DNA of 64,000 nucleotides, from the NCBI GenBank assembly GCA_963576565.1, contig OY755038.1, forward strand, positions 11,423,756-11,487,755, read 5' to 3'. The position numbers were made by a program, and so were the translations under genes. This document shows, piece by piece, positions 21,726-34,697 of the stretch (position 1 is its first letter; each line of letters opens with the position of its first letter). The notes beneath the pieces were generated by a model. That model saw nothing but the letters and a program-made list of their open reading frames with translations, did no database searches and had not been told where the DNA came from. This stretch comes from Aspidapion aeneum. Lineage: Eukaryota > Arthropoda > Insecta > Coleoptera > Brentidae.

Positions 21726-24700
21726 TTCAAACATCCGCTTTTCCATCAATTTCGAAAATAACAGCACTTTTTTTTGTTAATCGAAACCAGAAACGCCTTG
21801 TTTCATTTGGTCTATCAAAACTCATTTAATGAATCTTATTTGAACCTTTTTTGAAAAGTTTGTTTCCATTCAATTAATAATAACTCAATTCATCATCACA
21901 ATACTAAACACTATTAAAAATCATCTGCTACCAATGGTCTAGTCTACAGAACAATAAAATTAAATTTTCGCCATAAAAATGTTAATCGTTGCATTAATAA
22001 ATCCTACACTTCACACACAATCCAAGTCACGCCAAAAAATACCCCTTAATGGCCACTGTGGTACTTTCTTATGTTTAGAATGTCATTAATGAAATATCAA
22101 AAGCTCTCCAATAGCATATAAAACCAGATTTACCAGTGCTCAAAAAATTTAGGGATCTATGATGGATTAAGCACAAAATTCCTTAAGGCGTCTAAAGCAG
22201 CCAATGCTTCCCCGGCAAATGGAGAAATAAGACACAAAATATTAAATATATGTAGGTTAAAGAAATATAATATAGTGGTCAGAATTAATAATTCAGTTTT
22301 TAATTTACGAATTAAATACGTCAGAATTAAAAGATTTACTGATTATAACAATAAACTATGCAGTGATTTTGTTTAGTAAATAATCGTTTTTTTTTTATAA
22401 AATCGGTACATATTTACTTAATAGCAACAGCAGACTAATTTGAATATCATAAAAATTTTAAAAATGTTTGTAAACATTAGAAACGTCATCAATTTAAAAA
22501 CCTATTAATTACTAAACTACTTAAATAAGCTGACGTCTACTCAATGAAATACCCCAACAATCGTATCGTAAAGGATTCCCCTTTATGAATGAATAATAAA
22601 AAATAGATAGCGCTTTTTAAGTTGAGTCCGCCCAGTCATATTATTATCAACCTGTGGCTTGTCCGCATTATTCACATAAATTACATAAATCTTTTTGCAT
22701 GGCATTGTTTGTTTGGGTTTGTTTCCATATGATTCGGTTATTTGAATCAGTTCCAATAATCTTCCGACAATACAATCGAGCAAAATACTTCCGAATCTTT
22801 TATGTGAAAGAATACTTTTTTTTGCGTTGACCTTCTTTATCAATGAAGTGCACATCTTTCTTTCTCATACATCTGGATGATTGTTTTACGATGGTCTTCG
22901 TTATTAATGAAGTGCACATCTTTATTTTAATCTAAACCAATTTCTTATGAACCTGGATGGAGTGCGCAATGTTCTTCGAAATTTTCTACCTACTAGCCAG
23001 TATTAGAGTTTTTCTGAAGTCACATCATTCATCAGTCATTATAGTATCCACTCTTCGAGGGCCGATCTTATTTGTCTTCAAGTCAGCTCTTAATCAGGGT
23101 TCACCGCCGACAAACCTTTGGAAGTTATAATAGATTGACATCATTTGTCTTCTCTAGTTCTTAAAGTTAGTCAAAGCATTCTTTAACTAAAAAATATCTA
23201 TATATGTTGCCTTACTCTTCTTCTGCTATCTTTTATTCTTCAACCAATCTTTAAAAACCGTCCCTAACATGGACGTCGTTGTTATTCAAGTGGCGTCAAT
23301 TTCTTCGGTGAGACTGCACTAGGACGAGGCAATTGATCCTCCTTCCAGTCCTCTTTATTTTGTGTATTTTTTTAATATCCTCCGGTATGCCTATTTCACT
23401 TTCAGAGGGTGGTACTTTTCCTCCACTATTCGCATTTGTATTTTTTGGTTTAAAGGTTTAACTTTTATCAAACGTTATTTATGGATCTTTTAAAAGTTAT
23501 GCCTCTAATCTAAATGATATGCTTTTAAACTAAAATGAATTTTAAGTGAATATATTATTGAAACCATTTGATTAAGTGAGTTTCTAAATAAATGCCCATT
23601 ACTGCTAAAATTTGCATGATTCCAAATATATAATAATTGTTTGTTTATAGAGTGTTGGAGCCATGCAGTCTTGATCGAATATAAATTTTATTACATGTTT
23701 ATTTTTTACCAATAATTTGTATTGTATTTATTCCAACAAAAAAAAACCAAAAGCGTTATTTTACTATAATACTTGACACCTATTTAAATAATTTACATAC
23801 ATTTTTGCATTATATTTGTTTGACTATATATTTTTTTGTTTTTTTTTCATCTAGTTGATTTAAATCAATATTATCCACTTATTCATTTTTCCGATCATTG
23901 TAATCGTCTGTTATTTCCGATTAATTTAATTTAATTTATTATAAGCAATAATTGTCGGGGGATTCCATTTATTATTTACATATTATTTCTCTTTTTGATT
24001 TTTTTTATATTGTTAACAAGTATGTACTCCAAAAACTATTTTGATCCCTATAGTCTAAAGCTTTATTTATTATGTGCTAGTTTTTATCAAAATTAGACGG
24101 TAATTTTGAATTAAGGAAGTCAAATAAAATTACTTGTAGCTTAATATCTTTTACAAAAAAAATTGTTGTTTAGTTGTACATATTTATTAAACTAACTTTG
24201 AAGTAAGTAAGCCTTATAAGTTTTTACCAAGTACTTACTTTGCTAGCGCGTCAAGCGTCGATTATTTGCTCTACAAATTTCATGCGATTAATTCAACAAT
24301 ACAATAACAACGATACCGACAAAATTAAATAACAATTGGGTCAATCACTGACTTATATCCACTATAATCCCCAATGATCCCCCGAGGTTATAGACTCGTT
24401 TAGAATTCCAAGCAAAACCTGCCTAATGCGTTTTCTACGTCATAGATTACGTTACGAGAGTTAATGTATGTCATGACATCTTCAATGGGGTCCTGTTTAA
24501 ATTGTATAGACGATACGGTCGGGCACGTGGATCACCTGTATTCTTTTACCAACACAAAAACGATTCCACCTGTTTTAGAGCAAAATGCGACACGTATATA
24601 GGATTATGTCTGCTTGCTCTGCCCTTTTTTGGCGGTAAAGTATAAAATAATTTGTGTTTTACTTTTTTACCCCTTTATCAAAAATTTTTACCGTATAAGC

Positions 24701-24878
24701 ACAGTGTAGATAACTTTACTACACTGTGGTTATAACTAAGTACAAATTTGTCTAGTTTTTTTGTACTTTTAATTAACTTCGACAGGATTTTTTTCAAATA
24801 TCTCTCTCAAGATATTTTTTAAAAATTTGTAACATGTTTTTTTTTCAGTATTAAATAATTTATTAATTAATAACATAG
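21726..24878. other. no gene seen in 3.1 kb
   Basis: Very AT-rich. A 90-residue minus-strand frame (22583-22855) has no recognisable motif. A 20-base block (TCAATGAAGTGCACATCTTT and a near copy) occurs at about 22840 and 22902. A slightly GC-richer patch with CGGTCGGGCACGTGG lies near 24520. Confidence 0.3.
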
Positions 24879-25053
24879 TAGGGTCAACAGGTGTAAAAGT
24901 GAGACACCCAAAATCCCTTTGAAAAATGAGACACTTAAATAAAAAAATACTAATAATTGAATTCCAATAGATCTTCCTGTTATAAGTTGATAGCAGCAGT
25001 TGTCAGGACCTCAAGTTTTAAAAAGTTTCTCATTTTTACACCACTTGATCCTA
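24879..25053. mobile_element. 175 bp miniature TIR element with TA duplication
   Basis: The ends match as imperfect inverted repeats of about 28 bp: GGGTCAACAGGTGTAAAAGT on the left, and inward from the right GGATCAAGTGGTGTAAAAAT, both continuing GAGA. Each is flanked by TA (24879-24880, 25052-25053). TA duplication suggests mobilisation by a Tc1/mariner-type transposase. No coding sequence. Confidence 0.75.
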
Positions 25054-25284
25054 TATAAGTTACAAATTATAAAATATAAAATTTAAAAAAACTATTTCTC
25101 TGATCACAAGACAATTTCTCTGACAAAATTTTATAGTGCATTTTGTCGCGTTTTTAAAAATACACAAAAAAACTGTATTGTACTGGAATGAGGGGTAAAA
25201 ATTATACAGAATGTTTCACAGTCGTTCCGACAAACTTTAACCCCAAGTTCAGGATAACATAAAAAGTTGAATTATGAAAAAAAC

Positions 25285-25642
25285 TGATGTTTACCTTAAA
25301 ACAATTTGTTTTGAATTAAATTATTTCTTTTTAGTTCAACGCAGCGTTTAATCTTGAAATGAGACTTTAGTTTTCTTCTTTTTTTGTTTTGTTTCAGTAT
25401 ATTCCCTTTTTTAACAAAGCAAATTGTCTTCATATAAGTAATATTTTGCTTCCAGAGAAAACGGTGCCTTAGATTAATTCAGTTCCAATTTATAATAAAA
25501 CAATTTGTTTTACATTAAAATACAGAGCCAAGACATTTTTTGTGCTAAATCAAGAAAATATTCTCTTGGTGAATGGGAAAGCACACATTATTATTCTTCA
25601 AAGCAATTTGCTTTGATCTAAGACAATTTTTTTTACCGTGTA
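25285..25642 (+). mobile_element. TIR element with CACGGTAAAAA ends, copy 1 (left end lost)
   Basis: About 355 bp here closely match 29150-29513. The right terminus TTTTTTACCGTG followed by TA is intact (25631-25642). The left terminus is absent: at about 25210 a different repeat-like sequence (ACAGAATGTTTCACAGTCG) occupies its place. Internal blocks shared with copy 2 include TTCAACGCAGCGTTTAAT and CCAGAGAAAACGGTGCCTTA. Confidence 0.75.
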
Positions 25643-26759
25643 CTAAATAACATACTTTTTTAAACAAGAGCTTTTTAAAATTGTTCAAAATTTGATTCCA
25701 AGCACCCGAGCTTGCATTTTAGTTAATGTAGCCAATTTTAAACATCTCTTAATAAGTATGTATATTATTTTAAACTTTGTAATTTTTTATCTCCTTTTTT
25801 ATTAGAGGTTTTTTTCATAGATCACTTTCCTGCTTGCCCTGCATAGCTCTTGAAAATTTCATAACCGTTGACCAAATACTAGCTAAAATAGGCTATAGAT
25901 TTTAAAATTTGCCAAAATTTCTAAAAATAACCAATTTTTGACAGTTTCTGCCAATATTGAATATTTTTGGCAAATATAAAAAAAAATTATTCGGCCTATC
26001 CTTTATTTAATGGTTACGAAATTAGGATAGGTAAAAATCATTAAAAATTGAGCAATAACAAATAGATTAAATTTTTCAAACGCTTGTTTCATACTTGGTG
26101 TACTATCATCATATAGATAATTAAAATGATTTACTATAAAATACTTTAGAATAGATCTATCAAGTCACTGAAAAGCTTTGTTTATATGGAAAACAAATAT
26201 GTGACGTCACGGATGACCCCTCGAGGTCCTTGAAGAATTCACATAAGTTTAAAGTGTGATAAACGATAAATAACGTTGAAATCAAAAACAAAGCAGAATA
26301 CCGAAAGATCAGCAAGATCTTCATGAACACAATTCTGTTTCGAACCCAAACGTAGAACAAAAAACCAAACAGACAAAAAGTAACTTCTCCAAACTCCCGC
26401 AAAAATTGCAGATTCAGAAAATTAGTTCAAATATTAAAACTCAAATCATAAGAAACGCATGCTTAATGCTAGTTTAACGCGGCAAAACTTTATTTACGTT
26501 ATCATGAAACATAAGATTTAGACAAAAGATATACTTATTAACAATTAATGATAACAAGGTGTGTTTTAGTCAAATAATAAATCAATACAACATTTATTAT
26601 TTCTTTACTTAAAAAACCTAGTATTTGTGGGACTCTTAAAAAGATCTTTATGTCCTGTTTGAAAAATAAACGCGCTAAAATTTCTACGTTTAAAACGAAG
26701 CCCTATCTATAGAAGTCGAGAGAAATATTTTTCAGCCAGCAGTTAATCTAACCTTTTCC
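25643..26759. other. no gene seen; carries a dispersed repeat copy
   Basis: 25655-25740 is the second copy of the repeat at 17645-17715. The minus-strand frame at 26160-26402 has a hydrophobic stretch but no recognisable motif. Confidence 0.3.
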
Positions 26760-26960
26760 AACGAACCAACGGGCCTGTTATGCAGGTGAGCCGAGCGCGT
26801 ACGTTCCCGCCCGACCCGAGCCGACTGTTTCAAACTGGTCTTGAAACTTGTATATTTTCAACAGCGCGCCAGTGATAGTCGGTGCTTCATGAATCCGTGT
26901 CGTGCGGACCCTTGTCCTTACGTATTGCTGCGTGTTACGAGGTTTTAGCGATTCTTTCAC
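26760..26960. other. GC-rich patch, possible regulatory DNA
   Basis: About 50% GC against a much lower background, with GAGCCGAGCGCGTACG and CCGACCCGAGCCGAC. A 70-residue minus-strand frame covers it (26778-26990) without recognisable motifs. Possibly a promoter or conserved non-coding element. Confidence 0.25.
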
Positions 26961-29102
26961 TGAAAACTGAAATGTTGCCGTCTGCAACAATGCGTCCGAA
27001 CATCCCTTGTGTTTGAAAAATGTGGTTTGAAAGTCAGGTAAGTCATCAAATAATTTTTTTTCTTACTTATAAAATATTTATTTTTTGTTATTTTTGAAAA
27101 TTTACAAAAATTATGTAGATATTTTAAATGTTTCCATAGTGCATTTAATCCCAATTTAAGACCATCAATTTTTCTATTTCATAGGCTGCACTATGAAGTC
27201 TTATTTAATATTCTAAAAAGATTTTAAATCATGATTGACGACGCTATGAAAACAAACTAAATAGCTAGGTGTCCAAATTCATACAACAAATAGCTGCCTT
27301 AAAGTTGTCAAAATTAGTTCTAAATTCATTTTTTAATTAGATTGAAAGTAATTTTTTGGTATTTAGATTCTAGCACTCATTACTTTACTTTGTCTCTTTG
27401 TCAATATAATTTTAATTTTAAAAATATTTATCCAAGTGATGAAAATAGGTATTTAAAATAGTAACTTTATTCTATGTTAACAATCTTTCGTACAACGTGT
27501 GTGTTTTGTTTTGATCCAATCAAAATTACAATGTGCATTCAAATGATTTTCCGAATACAGCGGACCAGTCAAATTGTCATTGTCCTTAGCCTCGCACAGA
27601 CGGACTGCGGCGATCAATAACGCGCAGGTCCGCTGGATATTTGAACATTTTTAAGATGATAAAACACGTCGAGTTGATCGGCGCCAGTTCGGATAAGGTT
27701 ATTTTTCTGCCGAAGCGGCTTGTTTTTAAAGGTTAGGACACTTTCGTGATGGGATTTGGATGCATTAAGGCAGAAAGTGGCAAAATTTAAAAACTATTTC
27801 ATTACTTATAATAGAATTGTTGATATTGGTTGATATTATACCTATTGATATAATTTTTGGGTTTTCCTTATTTCTAAATAATTGGTTTTTATTTACTTAG
27901 TTTTTATAGATTGTTTTACTTTTGATTTATAGGTAGGTATAGAAATTTTGATTATTTTAGAAATTTAGTTCTTTTATAAACTTCTTTATTTTTTTTTTAA
28001 ATTGCTTTCTATAATTACCTTTTATTCTTCAAAAACGCTTACACTTTTTGTCAAATATTTTATTATGGTTTTTAACTTTTTTAACTTTATAACTTTATTT
28101 AGCAAGAATATGCTACAATTTTAACAGTAAAGTAAAGGTTAAGTAAATCATTTTAACTTTCTTACCGAAAACGCCGTATGTTTGTTTGACAATAAGTCCT
28201 AAACGATCAATATTTATAGTTTATTTTTTATTTGATTTAAAAAATTTACACAGTGGATCCATTCTAACTAAAATTATAAAAACCCCATTAATTCTACGTT
28301 AAAATTAAAAAATCCTTTCTTTGAACCCTTTATCCATCAGTTTTTAGATGATAAAAACCATATGGAATTTAAAACATTTTAAAAATTACATTAAGGATAT
28401 TTGGAGAGAAAATTTTATTGTCTCACACAATAAAATACCCAGCCAGAATAGTGGCTATTAAATTTGAAACATGAAAAATTTTTGTTATTTAAAAATACAT
28501 ATTAAAAAAGCATTAAACAATAATAAGTGGATGTGCATAGTCATGGAAGGAATATTGTATTTTTAATTTCAATCTAAAAATAATTCTGTTAATGTTTTGA
28601 TTTGATAAAAAACGCAAAAATAGAAAAAAAACACGTGGGTTTTATTGTAATTATTATCGATTGCGTAATAGCAAATAGCGGAACTATGAAAAAATCAAAC
28701 AATCTTAATTATCAACAATTCAACCTGTTTTGTTTATGTGTAATAAATAATCTAATTCGGAGGTGTTTACACTTCAATGAACTCTCTCGCATAAAAACTG
28801 TGTTAATGAAATAAATATTAACCGTTTACAGTATGGAGTTCAAGTGCATTAAACATTATTATTTAAACTGCCGGTGCCAATTAAACTAAGCGCCAGCGCT
28901 TAACACTTTTAGGGCCCGTCTAAAGCCATAGTAGTCTTGGGCAAATGTAAAAAGTAGGCGCTTCCTAAGACTTAAGACATAAAAGGATGAAAATTGTATT
29001 ATTATTTAGTTAAGATGTTTTTCATGGTTATGCTCGTACTGATTAGTTCTAATAAAAGCGAAATACCAGTCTGCAGCAGTGGAGTAATGAATATATTTTT
29101 TC
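26961..29102. other. no gene seen; GC-rich patch at 27580-27720
   Basis: AT-rich apart from a 140-base patch (CTCGCACAGACGGACTGCGG, CGCGCAGGTCCGCTGG, GTTGATCGGCGCCAG) that could be regulatory. The 70-residue frame at 28602-28814 is AT-biased and unrecognised. Confidence 0.25.
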
Positions 29103-29513
29103 TACACGGTAAAAAATTTGTCTATGAAAACACATTCTTTTCTTGAATAAATAGTTTTTACCTTAAAACTATTTGTTTTGAATTAAAATATTTCTTTTTA
29201 GTTCAACGCAGCGTTTAATATTGAAATGATACTTTATTTTTCTTCTTTAATTGTTTTGTTTCAGTATACTCCATTTTGTAACAAAGCACATTGTCTTCAT
29301 ATATAAGTAATATTTTGCTTCCAGAGAAAACGGTGCCTTAAATTAATTCAGTTCCAATTTATAATAAAACAATTTCTGGTCTACATTAAAATAAAGAGGC
29401 AAGACATTTTTTGTGCTAAATCAATAAAATATTCTCTTGGTGGATAGGAAAGCACAAAATATTTTACTTCAAAGCAATTTGCTTTGATATAAGACAATTT
29501 TTTTTACCGTGTA
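29103..29513 (+). mobile_element. TIR element with CACGGTAAAAA ends, copy 2 (complete)
   Basis: The element spans 29105-29511 (407 bp) between TA dinucleotides (29103-29104, 29512-29513). The ends are CACGGTAAAAAATTTGTCT and, read inward from the right, CACGGTAAAAAAAATTGTCT. This is a complete non-autonomous element of Tc1/mariner-like form. Copy 1 at 25285-25642 lies in the same orientation, about 3.9 kb away. Confidence 0.85.
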
Positions 29514-29835
29514 CTTTCCATAATGAATGTATTTTAAGTTATAAATATAAATTTCAAATTTTATTTTAAAAACACCTTGTAGCTGTGAGTTGACTATGTA
29601 TTAGGTTAGATTAGGGTCAGTTTTTTTGAAAAATATGCTTTTTAAAATTTTATATACTGTCCGGCCAGAATAAAATGAGTCGCAAAAGAGATGGCTCAAC
29701 TCAATCTATCTCCCTCTGTTTATAGCACTTTGATCTTACTGGGTGGTCTTCATTTTTTAGCAAATTTACCATGAACAAAATTTTAATATTACAAGGAAAA
29801 ACTGTACTCGTCTGGTACGTTTCACGAAATCTGAC
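29514..29835. other. no gene seen
   Basis: AT-rich DNA with one moderate-GC stretch (TACTGTCCGGCCAGAATAAA, near 29655) that resembles a repeat tip. Confidence 0.25.
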
Positions 29836-29965
29836 TCCAGCCCGTTCATAATTCACACCTTTTTATTGGGTTTCTATTGTTACCGCTGGCTTAACTCGAA
29901 TCCGGCCCGTTCACAATTTACACCCTTTTATTGCGCTTCTATTGTTAACGCTGGGCTCAAACAGG
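29836..29965. repeat. 65 bp unit, two tandem copies
   Basis: Units 29836-29900 and 29901-29965 share TCC-GCCCGTTCA-AATT-ACACC, TTTTATTG and TTCTATTGTTA-CGCTGG with a handful of substitutions. Confidence 0.75.
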
Positions 29966-30657
29966 ATGACTAGGCACGTTTCATGTACATTCTAGACCAA
30001 CAAAAAGAAACAGTGGCGTATCGTTTACTCTTTTTTAATTAAACTGTGTGGAGTTCCAATTTTAAAGATCAAATCGATTTGGATTTTTTGGAATTTTTAG
30101 AAAGTCAATTGGTACTTTTGTAGGTTTCTAGATTCTTACGCACCTACCTAATAAAATAGATAGTTACCTATATAATATAATAAGTTAAGTTTTCCAGCAA
30201 AAAAGGGCTTAGGAGCAGTAAAATATAAAATTAATACCTAATAATATTTTAAAATTTAAATCGCAACCGTGAACCTTAGCTGTTTAACCACTATCCAATC
30301 CAAGAGCTTATTTTCTTTTGCCTCAATCCTTACAAATCTAATTAATTTTGAGAACGGTCGCCTTGGACAGATGCACGGTTATCCCGTCTCTGTTTTGTTA
30401 AGAGTCATTTAATCACGTTGCACTAATGTCATAAATCTATTTTTACCCGCAATTCGGTCAATTAGATTGGAATAAATCACTGTGGGGATCTCCCATTATT
30501 ATTTGCAATAGATATTTAATTGTTTGAGCCGATACGCGGTGTTTCCACACCCTAAATTCAAAGGGTTTAGAGCACAATAATTTTTATTTTGTGTTTGATT
30601 GTTTTACTATTATTAATCTTTTAACATCAGTATCAGTTGATGCAACATTTTTAACAA
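29966..30657. other. no gene seen
   Basis: Anonymous AT-rich DNA. Confidence 0.3.
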
Positions 30658-31158
30658 CTTGTAAAGTTTTTGCAAAGTCACTTGAATAACTCCTAATACG
30701 GGGTTCTATTGATTTCATGAAATTTTGCTTCATTCTGCCCTTCAAAAGTTATCCAAATTCACATAAAATCTTCCTGGTATAATTTCAAACCTACCGACAG
30801 AGAAAAGGCGCGGCTCTTTGCGGTTCAACCACAAAGTATTTGTTTTCCGACCGACCGAGGCCAGGTGGATGGACGGCACCTGATTGGCAGATTTTTTTTG
30901 AGATGCGCTTTTAATTGCTTTCAGGTGTTCGTTTCGGGACCCCTTTAGTCGGCAGTATGCAGAGTTAGAAAATAAATCAGTGTCGTTTCTGTAGGTGTAG
31001 GAATATTATTATCTATTTTTATTTCTTTAGTTTACGCCATAATTAGATGAAATAATTTTCATGAGTATATCTACCGCCGCCCATGTCACTTTCTTTAAAG
31101 GATATGCCGATGGTCGGCTTTTATCTTTGTTCAACTGACTTTGCAAAAACTATACAAG
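30658..31158 (-). mobile_element. TIR element, copy 2 of 2 (complete)
   Basis: Inverted ends CTTGTAAAGTTTTTGCAAAG and CTTGTATAGTTTTTGCAAAG (inward from the right) enclose 501 bp. The body is the reverse complement of 2720-3196, with GC-rich middle blocks GACCGACCGAGG and GTGGATGGACGGCACC. No clear target duplication beyond the palindromic tips. No transposase. The complete ends here define the element that is truncated at 2.7 kb. Confidence 0.75.
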
Positions 31159-32259
31159 ATTTTAGTGGAATAATTTTGTGCTGAGGATTTATTTCCAATA
31201 TTAATAATAGAGCCTTATTTGAACTTCCAAAATAAGGCTACCAGTAATAAGGCAACAACTTTGTTTAAATAGTGCTAGAGATTTTTAAAAGAATAATAAA
31301 TAAAAAAAATTGTAACCTGCCATTTTAGCCGAGGCGGGCGATAATATCATAGAACGTTAAACCTTAGCAGCCCAGCATTCGTTTTAAGCATCGGTTTTGC
31401 CTTAAGATCCGACTGGTGCCGTGATAGCAGGCGCAGCGTTGTCAAAGTAGGCCATTGGTAAAAGCGCTTACTTTCTAGTTGCATTTTTAAATTGAGGCAC
31501 TATACCTATTACAATAGGCAGAGAAATGCCTTTAGCTTGGATAATTATAAACTTTTATTTTTTTTTCTTTAAAAAGACAATGCAAAAAATCACAACAAGC
31601 ATAGAATGCAAAATGCTTAATTAATTAATTAAAAAGTTACAGCCCAGCTGAAAAATTTCTACAAACCGTCAAAATAAGGCCAAATTACATGATTTTATTT
31701 GGGCAAAGTCTAGCACAATTCTTAATAAAGTCTGCCGTATTTTACGGCGCAACTGCGCAAGCGTAGATGTCAATATATTGCCAGCATTATTACCGCTAGA
31801 CCTTATTTCATTTCCAACTCCCTAATAGCGCTTTTTTAAATGCGCATTCCACTCATTTGACTTCTTTGCTTAATCTTCTAACCTCAACAACTCGTTTATA
31901 CTTTTTGACACCCATTACTCTTTATTTTAATAAAATACGCTTTACTAAATTTTGTTTTAAATGCGTTTTTAAAAGAGTTTAAAACCAAAACATTGATGCT
32001 CTGTATCCCTAAAACAAACGGGTTTTGACTCATTCATTATAAGGACTTTTTTTTCAGAAAAAATCTCCTCTATTAACTCCTTCAGTTTGAACCATAACTT
32101 ATGTGACACTCCGTATGTATGAGTACCCGTCAGATCAAGTATTTTTGGAGTGCAAAACTTTGTCTCCTTTGTTGATTCTTATTTTAATATAATTAACTGA
32201 AGGTAAAAAGATAGCAAGACGCCCTGTATACTCTATCGAGGGTACATAATACACAGCGA
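31159..32259. other. no gene seen
   Basis: AT-rich. A CGCCCTGTATACTCTATCG stretch at about 32220 resembles the tip of an insect interspersed repeat. Confidence 0.3.
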
Positions 32260-32370
32260 TAGCTATACACGGTGGTGTGTTACGCCCACGGTAACCATAG
32301 CAACGTACACCAACGCACAGCGTCGAACGTTATATTAGAGCGCGCTCTACTTGCTATATGCTCTAACTTC
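32260..32370. promoter_or_regulatory. GC-rich patch with a perfect RFX X-box
   Basis: GTAACCATAGCAAC at 32291-32304 fits the X-box consensus GTNRCC-N2-RGYAAC at every fixed position. In insects RFX binds X-boxes in promoters of genes for ciliated sensory neurons. The patch around it is GC-rich (TACGCCCACGG, ACGCACAGCGTCGAACG, GAGCGCGCTC). No ciliary-gene exon is visible nearby, so the role is inferred from the motif alone. Confidence 0.4.
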
Positions 32371-34697
32371 GAATCGATATTAAATTATTTAGGAGGGTTC
32401 TAAAATTACCGAAAATTTGTTTAACTTACTTGAATATTTATGTAAAACGTGAAGTAAAATATTAGTAAAAATATTTATTTTTCTATCTAGGTGTTATACT
32501 ATATACCAGGAAAAAGTTTACTAATTTTTAAGAACTGCTAAAAATTTATAAAACCCCAAAGGCACGTCGGTTTAGGTTCGAAGAGGGATAATTTTTTGTG
32601 ATATCTCTCTATAAAAATGTAAATGGATCTTGAACCTTGATTTTTAATACGAAAAGTGGGTCGTATCATCGTTGGAAAGGTTTTCTAAACGCCTTTACAG
32701 TGCTGGTATTATTTTAAAAATGGATCAACTTGTTTGTGAGATAATCACATTTAAACATTTAAATGGCAAAATTTAAAAAATAAATATAGAAGTTAAAAAG
32801 CCAAACCTAAGCAAACCTAACAAGCTGTTATTTAACTTATGTTGCTTAATTCAATTTCAATGGAAAGTTACCCCTAAAATTGAAATAGGACAAGTGTTAA
32901 CTGACACCTTCTTTGAAAGGGCGTTTATTGGGCTCTTAACTACTGTAACTTTTCAAAATATTTGCATTTAAAAGAATAATTTTTTGTTGCTTAAATGCAA
33001 CATTTAAAAAAATCAGTATCGCTCAATTTCACTTTCTCAATCTAACGGCAAGATTCAAAAATCACCCTAGTTAGGGTTGATAGCTAGAGATATCTCAAGA
33101 AAGTGTTCTACCTCAAAAGGTAAATCGACTTATTTAAAGGTTCTTTTTACCTTTTATACTAATGGGGTTGTAAAATGTTAATTTAGCAATGGGATAATGG
33201 AAAAATAAGATGTATAGATTTTATTTAAAAGAAAATAGGATACGATAAAAATAAAAGTTGGGTTTGAAGTCAGGTTAAGTGTTTCTAAATTTTCTCACTT
33301 TCATTAGTTTTTGATATGATTATTGCAATTTTAGTTTAAACAGTTGCGAGGAAGGCCAACCGGAATTCCCTATTGTTATTATACGAAAACAAAAGTGTAG
33401 ACAAGCTATAAATATCAATGAAATTAGTAATCTTGACATTATTTACATAAAAATACTGTATATTATGTAATTCCATTTGTAGATTGTAATAATTAATTGG
33501 TGTAATATAGTAGTATAACCGTAACCTACTCCAACACAATAATAATAACAATTAATAAATATAATTGATTGCCCAGACCGATATCGCATCCTTTGAAACT
33601 ATGAGGTGCGGATTAGGCATTCCACGCCAACTAAGGTTAGGTTTTGCCTAGTTTTTTTAAAAAGTAAATTTAAATATAATTAACACTCTTAGATTCATGT
33701 AAAAAACAGGAAAAGAAGGCACTACATGATCTTGTGGGGTAAATCGTCGCAAACTGAGAACTGGATTGAAGTTTTCAAATGTACACTTGTTTTTTCATAG
33801 TTGGTACAGTCAGACTTATACACAGAAAACGCCACAAGACGCCCATATCCTATTGCCGAAATCTACCCCCAAACATTCACAGAAAATCTTTTGGCTAAGT
33901 CTTCGTTTCCCAAAATATATTTTTCTTGGTGGCGCGTTCTTGGTGGCCGATAAACTAAAATTTGTTTTCTATCACTGTATGATTGAAATATTTCTTCATC
34001 TGTGAACGCCACACTTTGCCAAAAATCTGCATTTTCCAGAGAATTAGTTAATCACCTAATTTTTGTTTTGTTTTTTTTTCTGGAGCTCCTTATTCGCCTT
34101 CGACTTGTAAGTGAATTCATGCTTCACAGGCGTTGGAAAAAATATGTTCTTCTAAAAATTCTATTAGTTGCTGATTTCTTAAAAGTGTCTTGCAACAGAA
34201 TATCTTGCAGCAAAAAGTTTTTAAAAATGGGACAAAAAACCCCATTATAGAAGAGGTGATCCGTGATAGAAGTATGCAATAAGACGGGGGGTTCCTTAAC
34301 TGACAAAAAATGTTTTTTGCATTTTAGGGAAAAGTTCTTCACTGATCACTCAATATACTTTTAAATAATCTGGTTGACATTGTCATGGAATGGGTGGAAT
34401 ATAACCATAAATTCAATTGCATTTTTATGCCCATTAACTTTCATTCAATGATTCGTTGTGGAGCAGTAGACATATTAATTTATTTATTACATAATAACGC
34501 GTGCTGTCTCGTTTATGACGTCATCGACTTAATAGTGTTGTGACGATTTTAATGGCGATTAGGTAGATTACGGTAATTGTTTGGAAAAAAAAATGTTTTA
34601 TTTATTAATTAACCGTGTAACCGATAATGATCTTCAAGAACGCAACCAGTTTTAGTTGTCTTACTATGAAGTGATGGCAATCAATTATTTTTTTATA
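32371..34697. other. no gene seen in 2.3 kb
   Basis: Open frames at 33336-33551 (minus), 33766-34005, 34002-34250 (plus) and 34124-34342 (minus) overlap one another on both strands and carry no recognisable motif. Confidence 0.3.
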
